DNA from: Myxococcales bacterium
GTDB taxonomy: Bacteria; Myxococcota_A; Polyangia; Fen-1088
Length of the DNA stretch: 34,193 nucleotides
Assembly (NCBI GenBank): GCA_003153015.1
Contig: PMBS01000270.1
Span: 12,062 to 46,254 of the forward strand
Direction of reading: 5' to 3'
Part shown: positions 1-10,646 of the stretch, in pieces
How positions within the stretch are numbered: position 1 is the stretch's first letter
How the letters are laid out: each line of letters starts with the position of its first letter
Notes under the pieces: model-generated
What the model saw: the letters and a program-made list of their open reading frames with translations, nothing else
Databases searched by the model: none
Told to the model about the DNA's origin: nothing
Program-made: the position numbers and the translations under genes

Positions 1-1103
1 TGGTGTGCAACGGCGACGAGTCCGAACCGGGTACCTTCAAAGACCGGGTGTTGCTGGGGAGCGACCCGCACCTATTGATCGAGGGCGTGAGCATCTCGGC
101 ATTCGCCCTCCGCTGCACCCACGCTTTCATCTACATTCGAGGCGAGCTCCAGCGCGAGGCGGCCATCGTACAAGCGGCGGTGGACGAGGCGTACGCGGCG
201 GGGTGGCTGGGACGGCAGAGGCAGAGCGCAAGCGGCTCGGTCAAGCTCGACATCACCGTGCACCTAGGCGCGGGCGCCTACATCTGCGGCGAGGAAACCG
301 CCATGCTGGAGTCCATCGAGGGTAAGCGCGGCTGGCCGCGCAACAAGCCTCCTTTTCCTGCCGTCAAGGGTCTCTTCGGCCAGCCCACTGTGGTCAACAA
401 CGTGGAGACCTTGATGAATGTTCCCGACATCATCACCAACGGTGGGGACTGGTTCGCCAAGGTGGGCATGGGAAAGTCCGGCGGCACCCGCCTGCTGTGC
501 GTGTCCGGGCATGTGAAGCGGGCCGGTGTGTATGAGTTGCCCATGGGCATTTCGTTTCGCGAGTTGATCTACGACCTGTGTGGCGGGATTCCTCGGGGCC
601 GTGCCCTGCGCGGGTTGATCCCGGGCGGCAGCTCCATGCCGCCGCTCGATGCCAGTGAGATTGACGTGCCTATCGAGTTCGACGCACTGACCAGCGATCC
701 GCGCATCAAAGACGTGGAGGTGAGACCAGGCGTGCCCTTTGAGATGGGAAGTGGTCGCCGGCTGAAAACCATGGCTGGCTCGGGCGGCGTGGTGGTGTTC
801 GACGACAACACCGACGTGGTGGGCCTATGTGCCCGCATCATGCGCTTCTATGCCCACGAGTCGTGCGGGCAGTGCACGCCCTGTCGCGAGGGCACGGGTT
901 GGCTGGCGCGGGTTTGTACCCGCTTGGCCGAAGGCGAGGGCCGGCCGGGAGACATCGATCTTCTGGCTGAGGTGGCCAACGGGATCGCCGGCAATTCCAT
1001 CTGCGCCCTGGGCGACGCGGCGGCCTGGCCCATGCTGGGTTTCCTCACCAAGTTCCGCGCCGACTTCGAGGCCCGGCTGCCCAAGGCGGCCAAGCCATCA
1101 TGA
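1..1103 (+). CDS. nuoF: NADH-quinone oxidoreductase subunit F (5' end outside window)
   Basis: This subunit of respiratory complex I oxidises NADH at a flavin (FMN) and passes electrons to the iron-sulfur cluster N3, in the peripheral arm on the cytoplasmic side. The reading frame is open from the first base, and 366 codons are visible of the usual 420-440, so the N-terminal NADH-binding glycine motif lies upstream. Visible signatures are the CNGDESEPGTFKDR stretch at the window edge, GAYICGEETAMLESIEG, and the N3 ligands: three cysteines in CGQCTPC (about residues 288, 291 and 294 of the fragment) and a fourth in SICALGD (about 334). Its stop codon overlaps the ATG of nuoJ (ATGA), so the two are probably translationally coupled. 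The identification is secure; the true start cannot be seen. Confidence 0.97.
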   Translation, partial: VCNGDESEPGTFKDRVLLGSDPHLLIEGVSISAFALRCTHAFIYIRGELQREAAIVQAAVDEAYAAGWLGRQRQSASGSVKLDITVHLGAGAYICGEETAMLESIEGKRGWPRNKPPFPAVKGLFGQPTVVNNVETLMNVPDIITNGGDWFAKVGMGKSGGTRLLCVSGHVKRAGVYELPMGISFRELIYDLCGGIPRGRALRGLIPGGSSMPPLDASEIDVPIEFDALTSDPRIKDVEVRPGVPFEMGSGRRLKTMAGSGGVVVFDDNTDVVGLCARIMRFYAHESCGQCTPCREGTGWLARVCTRLAEGEGRPGDIDLLAEVANGIAGNSICALGDAAAWPMLGFLTKFRADFEARLPKAAKPS

Positions 1104-1663
1104 CCCCGGCTGCCCATCTCACAACCCTGGCAGAGGCCATCGCGTTTGCCATCCTGAGCGCCGGCGTTCTCGCGGGCGGCCTGCTGACCATCACCCGGCG
1201 CAATCCGGTCAGCGCCGTGATGTCCTTGGTGCTCACCTTCGGGGCTTTGGCCGGCCTTTTCGCCACCCTGTCGGCGCACTTTCTCGCGGTGTTGCAGGTC
1301 CTGGTCTACGCCGGCGCCATCATGGTGCTCTTTGTGTTTGTGGTCATGATGGTGAACCGTGAGGAAAGCACGCCCATCGCCCGGCAGGGCCTGGTCACCC
1401 GCGCCGCCGGCGTCCTGGCGGCCGGCTACCTCTTCTACCGGGTAGCCTGGCTGGTGAGCCACGAACGCAGCATGCCCTTGCTGGCCGCGACCGCGACGCC
1501 GCCGGTGAAGGATTTCGGGACCGTGTCCTCGGTGGGGGCTTTGCTCTTTTCGGATTTCCTGTTTCCCTTCGAGGCGATCTCACTGCTGCTCCTGGTGGCG
1601 GTCATCGGCGGGGTGATGCTGACCCGTCATGTTCGCGAGGATCGCTCGTCCCGGGGTTCCTGA
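1100..1663 (+). CDS. nuoJ: NADH-quinone oxidoreductase subunit J
   Basis: NuoJ is a small integral membrane subunit of the complex I membrane arm; its third helix is thought to undergo a conformational change during coupling. The product is 187 residues with about five hydrophobic helices. The RRNPVSAVMSLVLTFGALAG and VLVYAGAIMVLFVFVVMMVN regions match the conserved core of the family. Length is normal to slightly long. The start overlaps the nuoF stop (ATGA), and its own stop shares a base with the nuoK ATG (TGATG). It is placed directly after nuoF, without the usual nuoG, nuoH and nuoI in between, which is unusual for this operon. Confidence 0.95.
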   Translation: MTPAAHLTTLAEAIAFAILSAGVLAGGLLTITRRNPVSAVMSLVLTFGALAGLFATLSAHFLAVLQVLVYAGAIMVLFVFVVMMVNREESTPIARQGLVTRAAGVLAAGYLFYRVAWLVSHERSMPLLAATATPPVKDFGTVSSVGALLFSDFLFPFEAISLLLLVAVIGGVMLTRHVREDRSSRGS

Positions 1664-1962
1664 TGCCGACCTACGCGTACATCCTGGTATCGCTGGCTTT
1701 GTTCTTCGTGGGAACCGCGGGGGTGCTTCTGCGCCGCAACGTTCTCATCGTGCTGATGAGCGTGGAACTGCAGTTTGCGGCCGGCACGCTGGCGCTGCTC
1801 ACTTTTTCCCGGGCGCTTGGGGATCAGAAGGGACATGTGTTCGCCTTCTTTGTAATGGCGTTGGCTGCGGCTGAGGCTGCAGTGGGATTGGCCATTGTGG
1901 TCAGCGTGTTCCGCACTCGGCGAACCGCGAGCCTGGACGAAGTGAATGCCTTGAAGGGGTAG
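1663..1962 (+). CDS. nuoK: NADH-quinone oxidoreductase subunit K
   Basis: NuoK is a three-helix, MrpC-like membrane subunit of complex I that forms part of the proton path beside the antiporter-like subunits. The 99-residue length is typical. The two membrane-embedded glutamates expected in this family are present: Glu35 in MSVELQFAAG and Glu71 in AAAEAAVGLAIVV, matching the two essential glutamates known from E. coli NuoK. The ATG is taken because it overlaps the nuoJ stop and gives the family's usual N-terminus. A purine-rich stretch at its 3' end (AAGGGGTAGGG) can serve as the ribosome binding site for nuoL. Confidence 0.96.
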   Translation: MPTYAYILVSLALFFVGTAGVLLRRNVLIVLMSVELQFAAGTLALLTFSRALGDQKGHVFAFFVMALAAAEAAVGLAIVVSVFRTRRTASLDEVNALKG

Positions 1963-1963
1963 G

Positions 1964-4174
<2,211 letters not shown>

Positions 4175-4177
4175 GCC

Positions 4178-5812
4178 ATGACTGATCTCAGGTTGACTGT
4201 GCTTGTGCCCCTGCTCGGCGCCATCTTGGTGATGCTGGCGCCGCGGGGCGAACGCACCAGCCGACCGATCGGGATTGTCGCGGCGTTGGTCAGTCTTGGG
4301 CAGTCACTCCTCATCCTGCGCGATTTTGACAAGTCAATCGGGGCTTTTCAGATGGAGGTCGATCAGCCCTGGGTTGCTTCGCTGGGGATCCACTTACATC
4401 TGGGCGTCGACGGCATCTCACTCTGGCTGGTGCTGCTCACCACCCTGATGGTTTTCTTGACCCTGCTCTCGCCCCAGGCCATGGGCTTGCACCAGACGCG
4501 TAGCCGGGGATTCATTGCGGCCATGCTGGTGCTGGAGGCTGGCATGCTGGGCAGCTTCCTGGCCATCGACCTGTTTGCCTTCTATGTGTTCTGGGAGCTG
4601 ATGCTGATTCCGATGTACTTCATCATCGGTATCTGGGGCGGCGAGCGGCGGCTCTACGCGGCCATCAAGTTCGTCATCTTCACCCTGGCCGGATCGTTGC
4701 TCATGCTGGCAGCCATCCTGTACCTGTACGCGCAAGTGCACGCGGTCACCGGTCAGTGGACGTTTGACTACGCAACTTGGGCCAGCATCACCCTGCCGCG
4801 CGGGCCGGAACTGCTGTGTTTCCTCGCCTTCACCCTGGCCTTCATGATCAAGGTGCCGCTCGTCCCGCTGCATACCTGGCTGCCTGATGCTCACGTGGAA
4901 GCGCCCACCGGCGGCTCGGTGATTCTGGCCGCGGTTCTGCTCAAGTTCGGCGCCTACGGCTTTCTGCGTTTTGCCCTGCCGTTCTTCCCGCTGGCTGCTC
5001 AGCAGACCGCGCCGATCATCGCCTGGCTGGCAGTGGCCGGCATCATCTTTGGCGCGCTCATGGCCTGGGTGCAGGACGACGTGAAGAAGCTGGTTGCCTA
5101 CTCTTCAGTCTCACACCTCGGCTTCGTGGTGCTGGGGATTCTCGTGCTTTCGCAAAAAGGAATCCAAGGCGGAATCTTTCAGATGCTGGCGCACGGGATT
5201 TCGACCGGTGGCTTGTTCTTGGCAGTGGGAATCCTTTACGACCGCCGCCACACCCGCCAACTGAGCGACTTCGGCGGGTTGTGGAAACCGATGCCGGTGT
5301 TTGGCGCCTGCTTCCTGGTCCTAGTGTTGGCCTCGGCCGGGCTGCCCGGCCTGTGCGGCTTCGTAGGCGAGTTCTTGGTGCTTTCGGGCACATTCACCGC
5401 GGGCAAGGACTGGCAAGCATCGGGCCTGGCGGCTCCCATGTTCGGCCATCCGGCGCTGCTGGCTGGCCTGGCCGCCTTCGCGGTCATTCTCGCGGCTGTG
5501 TATCTTCTGACCATGTTCCAGCGGGTGATGTTCGGGCCGCTCGACAAGCCCGAGAACCGCGACCCGAAACTGCGCGACTTGGGCCTGCGCGAGCGCTTGG
5601 TGTTCGGCGTGCTGGTGCTGGCGGCGCTGGTCATGGGCATGGCACCCCAGCCGATTCTCGACCGTACCGCCGCCTCGGTGCAGGCGCTGACAGCAAACTA
5701 CCGCGACCGTCTGGCCGAGGCGCGCGCGAATCCCATCGGGCCGGCCCGGCGTTCTGGGCAGCGGCCCCGGCGGCCGGCGTCGGCGCAGCCCGGGACAGCG
5801 AGGCCTTTCTGA
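4178..5812 (+). CDS. nuoM: NADH-quinone oxidoreductase subunit M
   Basis: NuoM is the second antiporter-like proton-pumping subunit of complex I. The 544-residue protein has about 14 hydrophobic helices. FWELMLIPMYFIIGIWGG carries the conserved membrane glutamate (Glu140). FMIKVPLVPLHTWLPDAHVEAPTG contains the channel lysine and the HTWLPDAH signature. The last 35 or so residues (RANPIGPARRSGQRPRRPASA and onward) are a Pro/Arg/Ala-rich tail that is not part of the usual fold and is probably disordered. The start codon follows the nuoL stop by 3 bases. Its stop shares a base with the nuoN ATG (TGATG), which suggests coupled translation. Confidence 0.97.
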   Translation: MTDLRLTVLVPLLGAILVMLAPRGERTSRPIGIVAALVSLGQSLLILRDFDKSIGAFQMEVDQPWVASLGIHLHLGVDGISLWLVLLTTLMVFLTLLSPQAMGLHQTRSRGFIAAMLVLEAGMLGSFLAIDLFAFYVFWELMLIPMYFIIGIWGGERRLYAAIKFVIFTLAGSLLMLAAILYLYAQVHAVTGQWTFDYATWASITLPRGPELLCFLAFTLAFMIKVPLVPLHTWLPDAHVEAPTGGSVILAAVLLKFGAYGFLRFALPFFPLAAQQTAPIIAWLAVAGIIFGALMAWVQDDVKKLVAYSSVSHLGFVVLGILVLSQKGIQGGIFQMLAHGISTGGLFLAVGILYDRRHTRQLSDFGGLWKPMPVFGACFLVLVLASAGLPGLCGFVGEFLVLSGTFTAGKDWQASGLAAPMFGHPALLAGLAAFAVILAAVYLLTMFQRVMFGPLDKPENRDPKLRDLGLRERLVFGVLVLAALVMGMAPQPILDRTAASVQALTANYRDRLAEARANPIGPARRSGQRPRRPASAQPGTARPF

Positions 5813-7284
5813 TGACCGTCGATACTGTCCAGATCGCGGCTTTGGCCCCGCTGCTGTTGATCTCGGGCGCGGGGTGTCTGGCGCTTCTGCTGGACACGTT
5901 CAAGAGAGCACGCGGGCCCGCACTGTGGTTGGCGCAGCTAGGATGTCTGGCGGCCTTTGCCCTGGTCGCGAGCCAATGGATGCGAGCTACATCCAGCCAA
6001 CCCATCTGGGCCGGCATGTGGGTTGTGGATCGGATGGCGCTCTTTCTCGACGGCGTGTTGATCGGAACCGCTTTTCTCACCCTGCTGGTCGCGGCGCCTT
6101 TCATGCGCGAACACGACTTCGCGCACGGCGAGCACCACGCGTTGGTGCTCTTTGCTACCGCTGGCATGATGACGGTGGTCCACGCCACCCACCTTCTCTC
6201 GCTGCTCATCGGCATCGAAACCATGTCACTGGCCGCCTATCTGTTGGTGGCAAGTTGGCGGCGGCAACCCGCCGGGGCCGAGGGTGCGCTCAAGTACTTG
6301 TTGCTGGGCGCGTTTGCTGCCGGGTTCCTGGTCTATGGCACCGCCCTGGTCTATGGCACCACTGGCGGCGAGATGTCGTACGCCGGGATTGCAGCGCGCG
6401 CCGGCCAGGCCGCGGACAATCCCCTGTTCATTGTCGGTGTGTACTTCTTGCTCACCGGCATGCTGTTCAAAATCGCAGCCGTGCCCTTTCACATGTGGGC
6501 GCCCGATGCATACGAGGCCGCGCCCACGCCCGTGACTGGCCTGATGGCGGCCGGGATCAAGGTGGCAGCCGTGGGTGGTCTTGTGCGCCTGCTGGGTACA
6601 GCCTTTGCCAACCCCGGGCTGGCGCTGGGCCACGCGGGCTGGGTGCGCGTGCTGGGCGGGGTGGCGTTTGTCACCATGACCTGGGGGAACCTGGCCGCCC
6701 TTCGCCAGGATAACGTCAAGCGCATGCTGGCCTACTCGTCCATCGCCCATGCCGGCTATCTATTGATAGGCCTGGTGGCCCTGGGCCAGAGGGTGGACGG
6801 CGCGCAGCCCGCGCTGTTGGTGTATCTGGCTGCCTACGCTTTCACCACCCTGGGAGTGTTTGCCGTGGTGGCTTGGGTGGGCCGACGCGACGACGAGCGC
6901 GTGCTCGTGCACGAGTGGGCCGGGATGGCGCGCACGCGGCCGGCCGTGGCCCTTGTCATGACCGTGCTCTTGCTCTCGCTGGCCGGGGTGCCGCCCACCG
7001 GCGGTTTCTTTGGCAAGTTCTACGTGTTTCGCGCAGCCATGCAGAGCCCAGATCTGGCCTGGCTGGTGGTAGCGGCTGTGCTCAACAGCCTGGCGAGCGT
7101 CTACTACTATCTGCGCATCGTGGTCGCGATGTACTTCAGCGAGTCGGTGCGGTCGTGGCAGCCCTTTCGGTCCGCGGGCATTGCGATCGTGCTGGTCGTG
7201 ACCGTGGTGGTGGTGCTGGCGCTTGGCTTGGTGCCGAGGCCGGTGGTGGAGTTGGCGGCAGGGGGCCTCATTACGGGGTGGTGA
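5812..7284 (+). CDS. nuoN: NADH-quinone oxidoreductase subunit N
   Basis: NuoN is the antiporter-like proton-pumping subunit closest to the complex I quinone arm among L, M and N. The 490-residue length is normal. Key features are the membrane glutamate in LIGIETMSLAAYLLV (Glu136), FKIAAVPFHMWAPDAYEAAP, and QDNVKRMLAYSSIAHAGYLL. An in-frame opening extends upstream into nuoM in a different frame, but the ATG at 5812 overlaps the nuoM stop and gives the expected hydrophobic N-terminus, so it is preferred. This is the last nuo gene; an inverted repeat element starts 6 bases after its stop. Confidence 0.96.
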   Translation: MTVDTVQIAALAPLLLISGAGCLALLLDTFKRARGPALWLAQLGCLAAFALVASQWMRATSSQPIWAGMWVVDRMALFLDGVLIGTAFLTLLVAAPFMREHDFAHGEHHALVLFATAGMMTVVHATHLLSLLIGIETMSLAAYLLVASWRRQPAGAEGALKYLLLGAFAAGFLVYGTALVYGTTGGEMSYAGIAARAGQAADNPLFIVGVYFLLTGMLFKIAAVPFHMWAPDAYEAAPTPVTGLMAAGIKVAAVGGLVRLLGTAFANPGLALGHAGWVRVLGGVAFVTMTWGNLAALRQDNVKRMLAYSSIAHAGYLLIGLVALGQRVDGAQPALLVYLAAYAFTTLGVFAVVAWVGRRDDERVLVHEWAGMARTRPAVALVMTVLLLSLAGVPPTGGFFGKFYVFRAAMQSPDLAWLVVAAVLNSLASVYYYLRIVVAMYFSESVRSWQPFRSAGIAIVLVVTVVVVLALGLVPRPVVELAAGGLITGW

Positions 7285-7289
7285 AGAAG

Positions 7290-7433
7290 GAAGTTAGCCT
7301 TTTCACCACAGAGGGCACAGAGGCCACAGAGGCGGACCGGAAAGGGATGGGTTGGGCTCGCGCGATCCGGACTTCTTCTTCCCATCCGATCTCTGTGTTC
7401 TCTGTGCTCTCTGCGGTGAAAAAGCTAGCCTTC
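7290..7433. repeat. Inverted CACAGAG-type intergenic repeat
   Basis: Two arms of about 45 bases, 7290-7334 and 7386-7433, are imperfect reverse complements. The left arm has TTCACCACAGAGGGCACAG; the right arm has CTCTGTGCTCTCTGCGGTGA. They are separated by about 51 bases, so the transcript could fold into a long hairpin after nuoN. Elements with repeated CACAGAG are common intergenic repeats in many environmental bacteria (from memory) and often give false ORFs. It may act as a transcript end or a mobile palindromic element; neither is shown by the sequence. Confidence 0.8.
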
Positions 7434-7489
7434 TGAATTCCGGTATTGGACCCCGCACGGTGAACCTGGTAGGGGGAAAGCGGAACGGA

Positions 7490-9877
7490 ATGACCAGGGC
7501 AGGCGGAAGACTCACGTTGATACTTTCCTTGCTGGCGCTCACTGCGGTGCTGGCGTTGGCCTATGTTCGTCCCCTGTTTCTCGACGAAACCTTCGCGGTG
7601 CGCGACCACCTGACCCACACCCTGCCGTCGCGTAGCTATCTAGCTGAGAACCTGAGCCGGGGGCATTTCCCCGAGTGGTGGGACGGCCTGCGCCTGGGCG
7701 AGCGGTTCGCGGCTGACCCCAACAACGGCGTGACCTACCCCTTGGCGTGGCTAGTAGTGCTGGTCGGTCCGCTGTGGGGAGCGGACCTTATCCTCATCTT
7801 GCATTTGTGGCTGGCGGGCGTGGGTACGCTGCTTCTGGCCCGGCGCCTGGGCGCCAGTGCCCTGGGCAGCCTGCTGGCAGGCAGCGCGCTCATGCTGTCC
7901 GGCTATTTCACCTCCATGGTGGTCAACGGCAGCATTCTGATGGCCCTGGGCTGGATGCCCTTGCTGGCGTGGGCTTCGCTGGGCCTCGGCGAAGCCGAGG
8001 AGCGCCAGGCTCTTCTGCGCCGTGGTCTGATCTTCGCCCTGCTGCTGTCGGGCTCGGTGGCGGCGGGCAACCCAGCGGGATTCAATTCGGTGGTGCTGGC
8101 CGTGGCCCTGGTCATCTTGACGGCCCGGCGACGCTGGACTTCGCTGCTGGTGTTGGCTGCAGCGGGCGGCCTGGGCATGCTGATGGGGGCGGCTTCGCTG
8201 CTGGTAGCCCTGGCCTCGCTCGGCGACAGCGCTCGCGGCGCGGGTTTCAGCTTGGCCGACGCGGGCGCCTGGTCTCTGCATCCGTTGCGCTTGCTGGAAC
8301 TGGTCTGGCCCAATGTTCTGGGCCAAGGCTTCCGCCCCGAACGCTGTCTGGCCAGTCTGTGGGCGAATGGGGGCGGTCCGCTGGAAGCCACATGGTCAGC
8401 CAGCTTGTACCTGGGCGCTCCGGTCCTGCTGTGTGCGGCGTTGTCCGCATGGCGCGGGGGCAGGCCGGCGCGGCGCCTGGCCATCCTGTCGCTGGTCTTC
8501 GTCGCCCTGGCGCTTGGCACTTTCGCGCCCCTCTATGGCCTCTACCGGACTCTGGTCTGGCCGGAACGACTGCTTCGCTACCCAGAGAAGCACATCGCCG
8601 GGGCGTTGCTGCTGTGGGCGGCGCTGGCCGGCGTGGGCTTCGACCGGCTGTTCGAGCCGGCAGCGCGCAAGTCCCGGGCGCGGTTGAGTGCGGCGGTAGC
8701 CGCCGGTCTGGCAGCGGGGTTGGGCCTGGCGACCCTGGGACGCGGATATCTAGTCTCCGCCATCACCAGTGCAAGCCAGGCTGCCCACAAGCCGGTGGAC
8801 GCCCAGGCCGCGCTCTCCGAAGCGTTGGCCGGGGGCCTGTCTGCCACCGTGGTGGCCGCGCTGGTGCCCCTGGCGGTACTGCTCGCCGGCCATCGCCGGT
8901 TCGGCGGCTGGGCGCGCCCCCTGTTGCTGCTCGTGCTGGTGGTCCAACTGATCGAGCACGACTGGGCGGTTCACGTGACCATCCCGCGCGAAGTGGTGCG
9001 CGCCGTGCCCACCATGCTGCAGCCGCTGCCGCTGCCGCGAGCGGGAGAATGGCCGCGCCTGCTCCGCCGCGCCAGCGACATCACCCCCATCTCGGTTTCC
9101 GGCGAGGCCCGCGCCGCTTTACTTCATCACACGGCGATTCCCAACGACGGGGCGCGCTTTGGGTTTGCCCAGATTCCAGCCTATGTCATTGCCGGAACCG
9201 CGCGCTTTGACGCCTTCGCGGAGGCCAGTGGTCGCGCCAATCTGGAACGCGTGATGGACGTGCTCGACATCCGCTACCTTCTCATCGACCTCGCCTCAGC
9301 CCCGGCCATGGGCATGCCGGTGCGCTCGCCGACGCCCTTCGCTGGCTACGTGGTGCTGGAGAACTCTATCCGCCGGCCGCGGGCCTTTGTGGCCTATCGC
9401 TGGCGCCATGGGGTTTCGGACCAGGATGCCTTTGCGTCGCTCTTCGACACGCGCCATTCCGAACTGGATCTGGGCCAAGCGCGGCTGGCAGGGCCGGGAA
9501 ATAGCGAAATGCTCGCAACCGACGAACCCACAGCGTGCGTGCTGGAGAAGCCGCAGGCCGAGCATGTGATCCTGAATTGTCAGGCCGCGCGAGCAGGTTA
9601 TGCCGTTCTGCTGGACGAGTGGACCCATGGCTGGAGCGCCACGGTTGACGGGATTGCAACCCCGATCGAGCGAGCCGACGTACTGGCGCGCGCGCTGCCC
9701 GTGCCGGCGGGAGAGCACCGGATCGAGATGCGCTATCGCACGCCAGGACTGCGCCTGGGGCTGTGGCTGGGGTTGGGCGGCTGGCTTATCTTCGGGCTCT
9801 TGCTGGCGTGCAGCCGCAGGAACCGAGGACGTGGGCAGCCGCGCGCGCTACAATGCGAGCGCAATGGACCTGCGTGA
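7490..9877 (+). CDS. YfhO-like multi-pass membrane protein
   Basis: A large inner-membrane protein (795 residues) resembling the YfhO family (GT-C-like fold), members of which act in glycosylation of cell-envelope polymers. The N-terminal part has a membrane helix, then FPEWWDGLRLGERFAADPNN followed by YPLAW, which corresponds to the family's loop before a chain of hydrophobic helices (about residues 80-500). The C-terminal end has a soluble domain with HGWSATVDGIATPIERADV and LPVPAGEHRIEMRYRTPGLR before a last membrane helix, which is the family's typical ending. The open frame reaches back to 7352, but that part is translated repeat DNA; the ATG at 7490 with upstream AGGGGGAAAG is chosen. 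A GTG at 7460 is possible. It overlaps the methyltransferase gene by 14 bases and probably works with the glycosyltransferase at 10643. The substrate is unknown. Confidence 0.8.
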   Translation: MTRAGGRLTLILSLLALTAVLALAYVRPLFLDETFAVRDHLTHTLPSRSYLAENLSRGHFPEWWDGLRLGERFAADPNNGVTYPLAWLVVLVGPLWGADLILILHLWLAGVGTLLLARRLGASALGSLLAGSALMLSGYFTSMVVNGSILMALGWMPLLAWASLGLGEAEERQALLRRGLIFALLLSGSVAAGNPAGFNSVVLAVALVILTARRRWTSLLVLAAAGGLGMLMGAASLLVALASLGDSARGAGFSLADAGAWSLHPLRLLELVWPNVLGQGFRPERCLASLWANGGGPLEATWSASLYLGAPVLLCAALSAWRGGRPARRLAILSLVFVALALGTFAPLYGLYRTLVWPERLLRYPEKHIAGALLLWAALAGVGFDRLFEPAARKSRARLSAAVAAGLAAGLGLATLGRGYLVSAITSASQAAHKPVDAQAALSEALAGGLSATVVAALVPLAVLLAGHRRFGGWARPLLLLVLVVQLIEHDWAVHVTIPREVVRAVPTMLQPLPLPRAGEWPRLLRRASDITPISVSGEARAALLHHTAIPNDGARFGFAQIPAYVIAGTARFDAFAEASGRANLERVMDVLDIRYLLIDLASAPAMGMPVRSPTPFAGYVVLENSIRRPRAFVAYRWRHGVSDQDAFASLFDTRHSELDLGQARLAGPGNSEMLATDEPTACVLEKPQAEHVILNCQAARAGYAVLLDEWTHGWSATVDGIATPIERADVLARALPVPAGEHRIEMRYRTPGLRLGLWLGLGGWLIFGLLLACSRRNRGRGQPRALQCERNGPA

Positions 9878-10646
9878 GTGCTGCGCGACCGCTGGGCCTA
9901 GACACCCCTGGGAGGTGAGCCGTGCCCACTTCTTCCGTGACCGGCTAGTCGCGCATGCAATCCTTTGTCCCGGCATCCGGGTTCTGGACGTGGGGGCGGG
10001 AGATGGCTACCTGGCGTCGGTGCTGCTGCCCCGCCTGCGTCCCGACGGGGCCGTGCTCTGCTACGATGCCCTTTACCCAACCGACGTTTTGGAAAGACTT
10101 CGCGCGCAAGCCGCGCCCGAATTGAGCTTCACCAACCAGCGCCCTGACCGCGCGTTCGATCTGGTCCTGCTGCTAGACGTGCTGGAACATGTTGCCGACG
10201 ACTGCGACTTGCTGGCTGATGTGGTCCGCGACTTGGTTCGGCCAGGTGGTTTCTTGGTGGCCAGCGTTCCGGCTTGGCCAGAGTTCTTCACCCAGCACGA
10301 TAGGATGTTGGGTCACCATCGGCGCTACCGTCCGGCGCGGCTGCAACAACTGCTGCAGCATTGCGACCTGACCGTGGTGGAGCAGGGCGGCCTGTTCCAC
10401 AGTCTGCTAGCGGTGCGCGGGTGGGAGAAGTTGGCCGAGTTGGTGCGCGGCATCCATTCCCAGCCCGGCCCGGAAAGCGCCCCGTCGGTCGCAGACACCG
10501 CCGTCGCCCATTGGCAGGGCCGTGCTTGGCTCAGCCAGGCCGTACTGAGCGGACTGGCGCTCGACCGGGCGGTGGGCCAGATGTGCGCGCGGGCCGGGGT
10601 GAGGTTGCCTGGGCTCAGCGCCTGGGCCATTGCGAGGAAGGCATGA
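9864..10646 (+). CDS. Class I SAM-dependent methyltransferase
   Basis: A 260-residue cytoplasmic methyltransferase. Motif I, the SAM-binding glycine loop, is VLDVGAGDGY at residues 40-49. The later motif DLVLLLDVLEHVADD and LVRPGGFLVASVPAWPEFF match the Methyltransf_11/23 type. HHRRYRPARLQQLL follows, as in many sugar- or lipid-modifying members. The ATG at 9864 overlaps the preceding membrane-protein gene by 14 bases; the longer open frame to 9600 only reads that gene in another frame. Its stop overlaps the next ATG (ATGA). The neighbours, a YfhO-like protein and a polyprenyl-phosphate-type glycosyltransferase, suggest that it methylates a sugar, lipid carrier or quinone-like compound in envelope synthesis. 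The substrate cannot be read from the sequence. Confidence 0.85.
   Translation: MDLRECCATAGPRHPWEVSRAHFFRDRLVAHAILCPGIRVLDVGAGDGYLASVLLPRLRPDGAVLCYDALYPTDVLERLRAQAAPELSFTNQRPDRAFDLVLLLDVLEHVADDCDLLADVVRDLVRPGGFLVASVPAWPEFFTQHDRMLGHHRRYRPARLQQLLQHCDLTVVEQGGLFHSLLAVRGWEKLAELVRGIHSQPGPESAPSVADTAVAHWQGRAWLSQAVLSGLALDRAVGQMCARAGVRLPGLSAWAIARKA

Noticed and set aside
7271-7618. ORFs on both strands across the CACAGAG repeat, and the upstream start at 7352 of the YfhO-like frame
   Set aside because: Their peptides (FTTEGTEATEA and SVFSVLSAVKK types) are translations of repeat DNA, not protein sequence.
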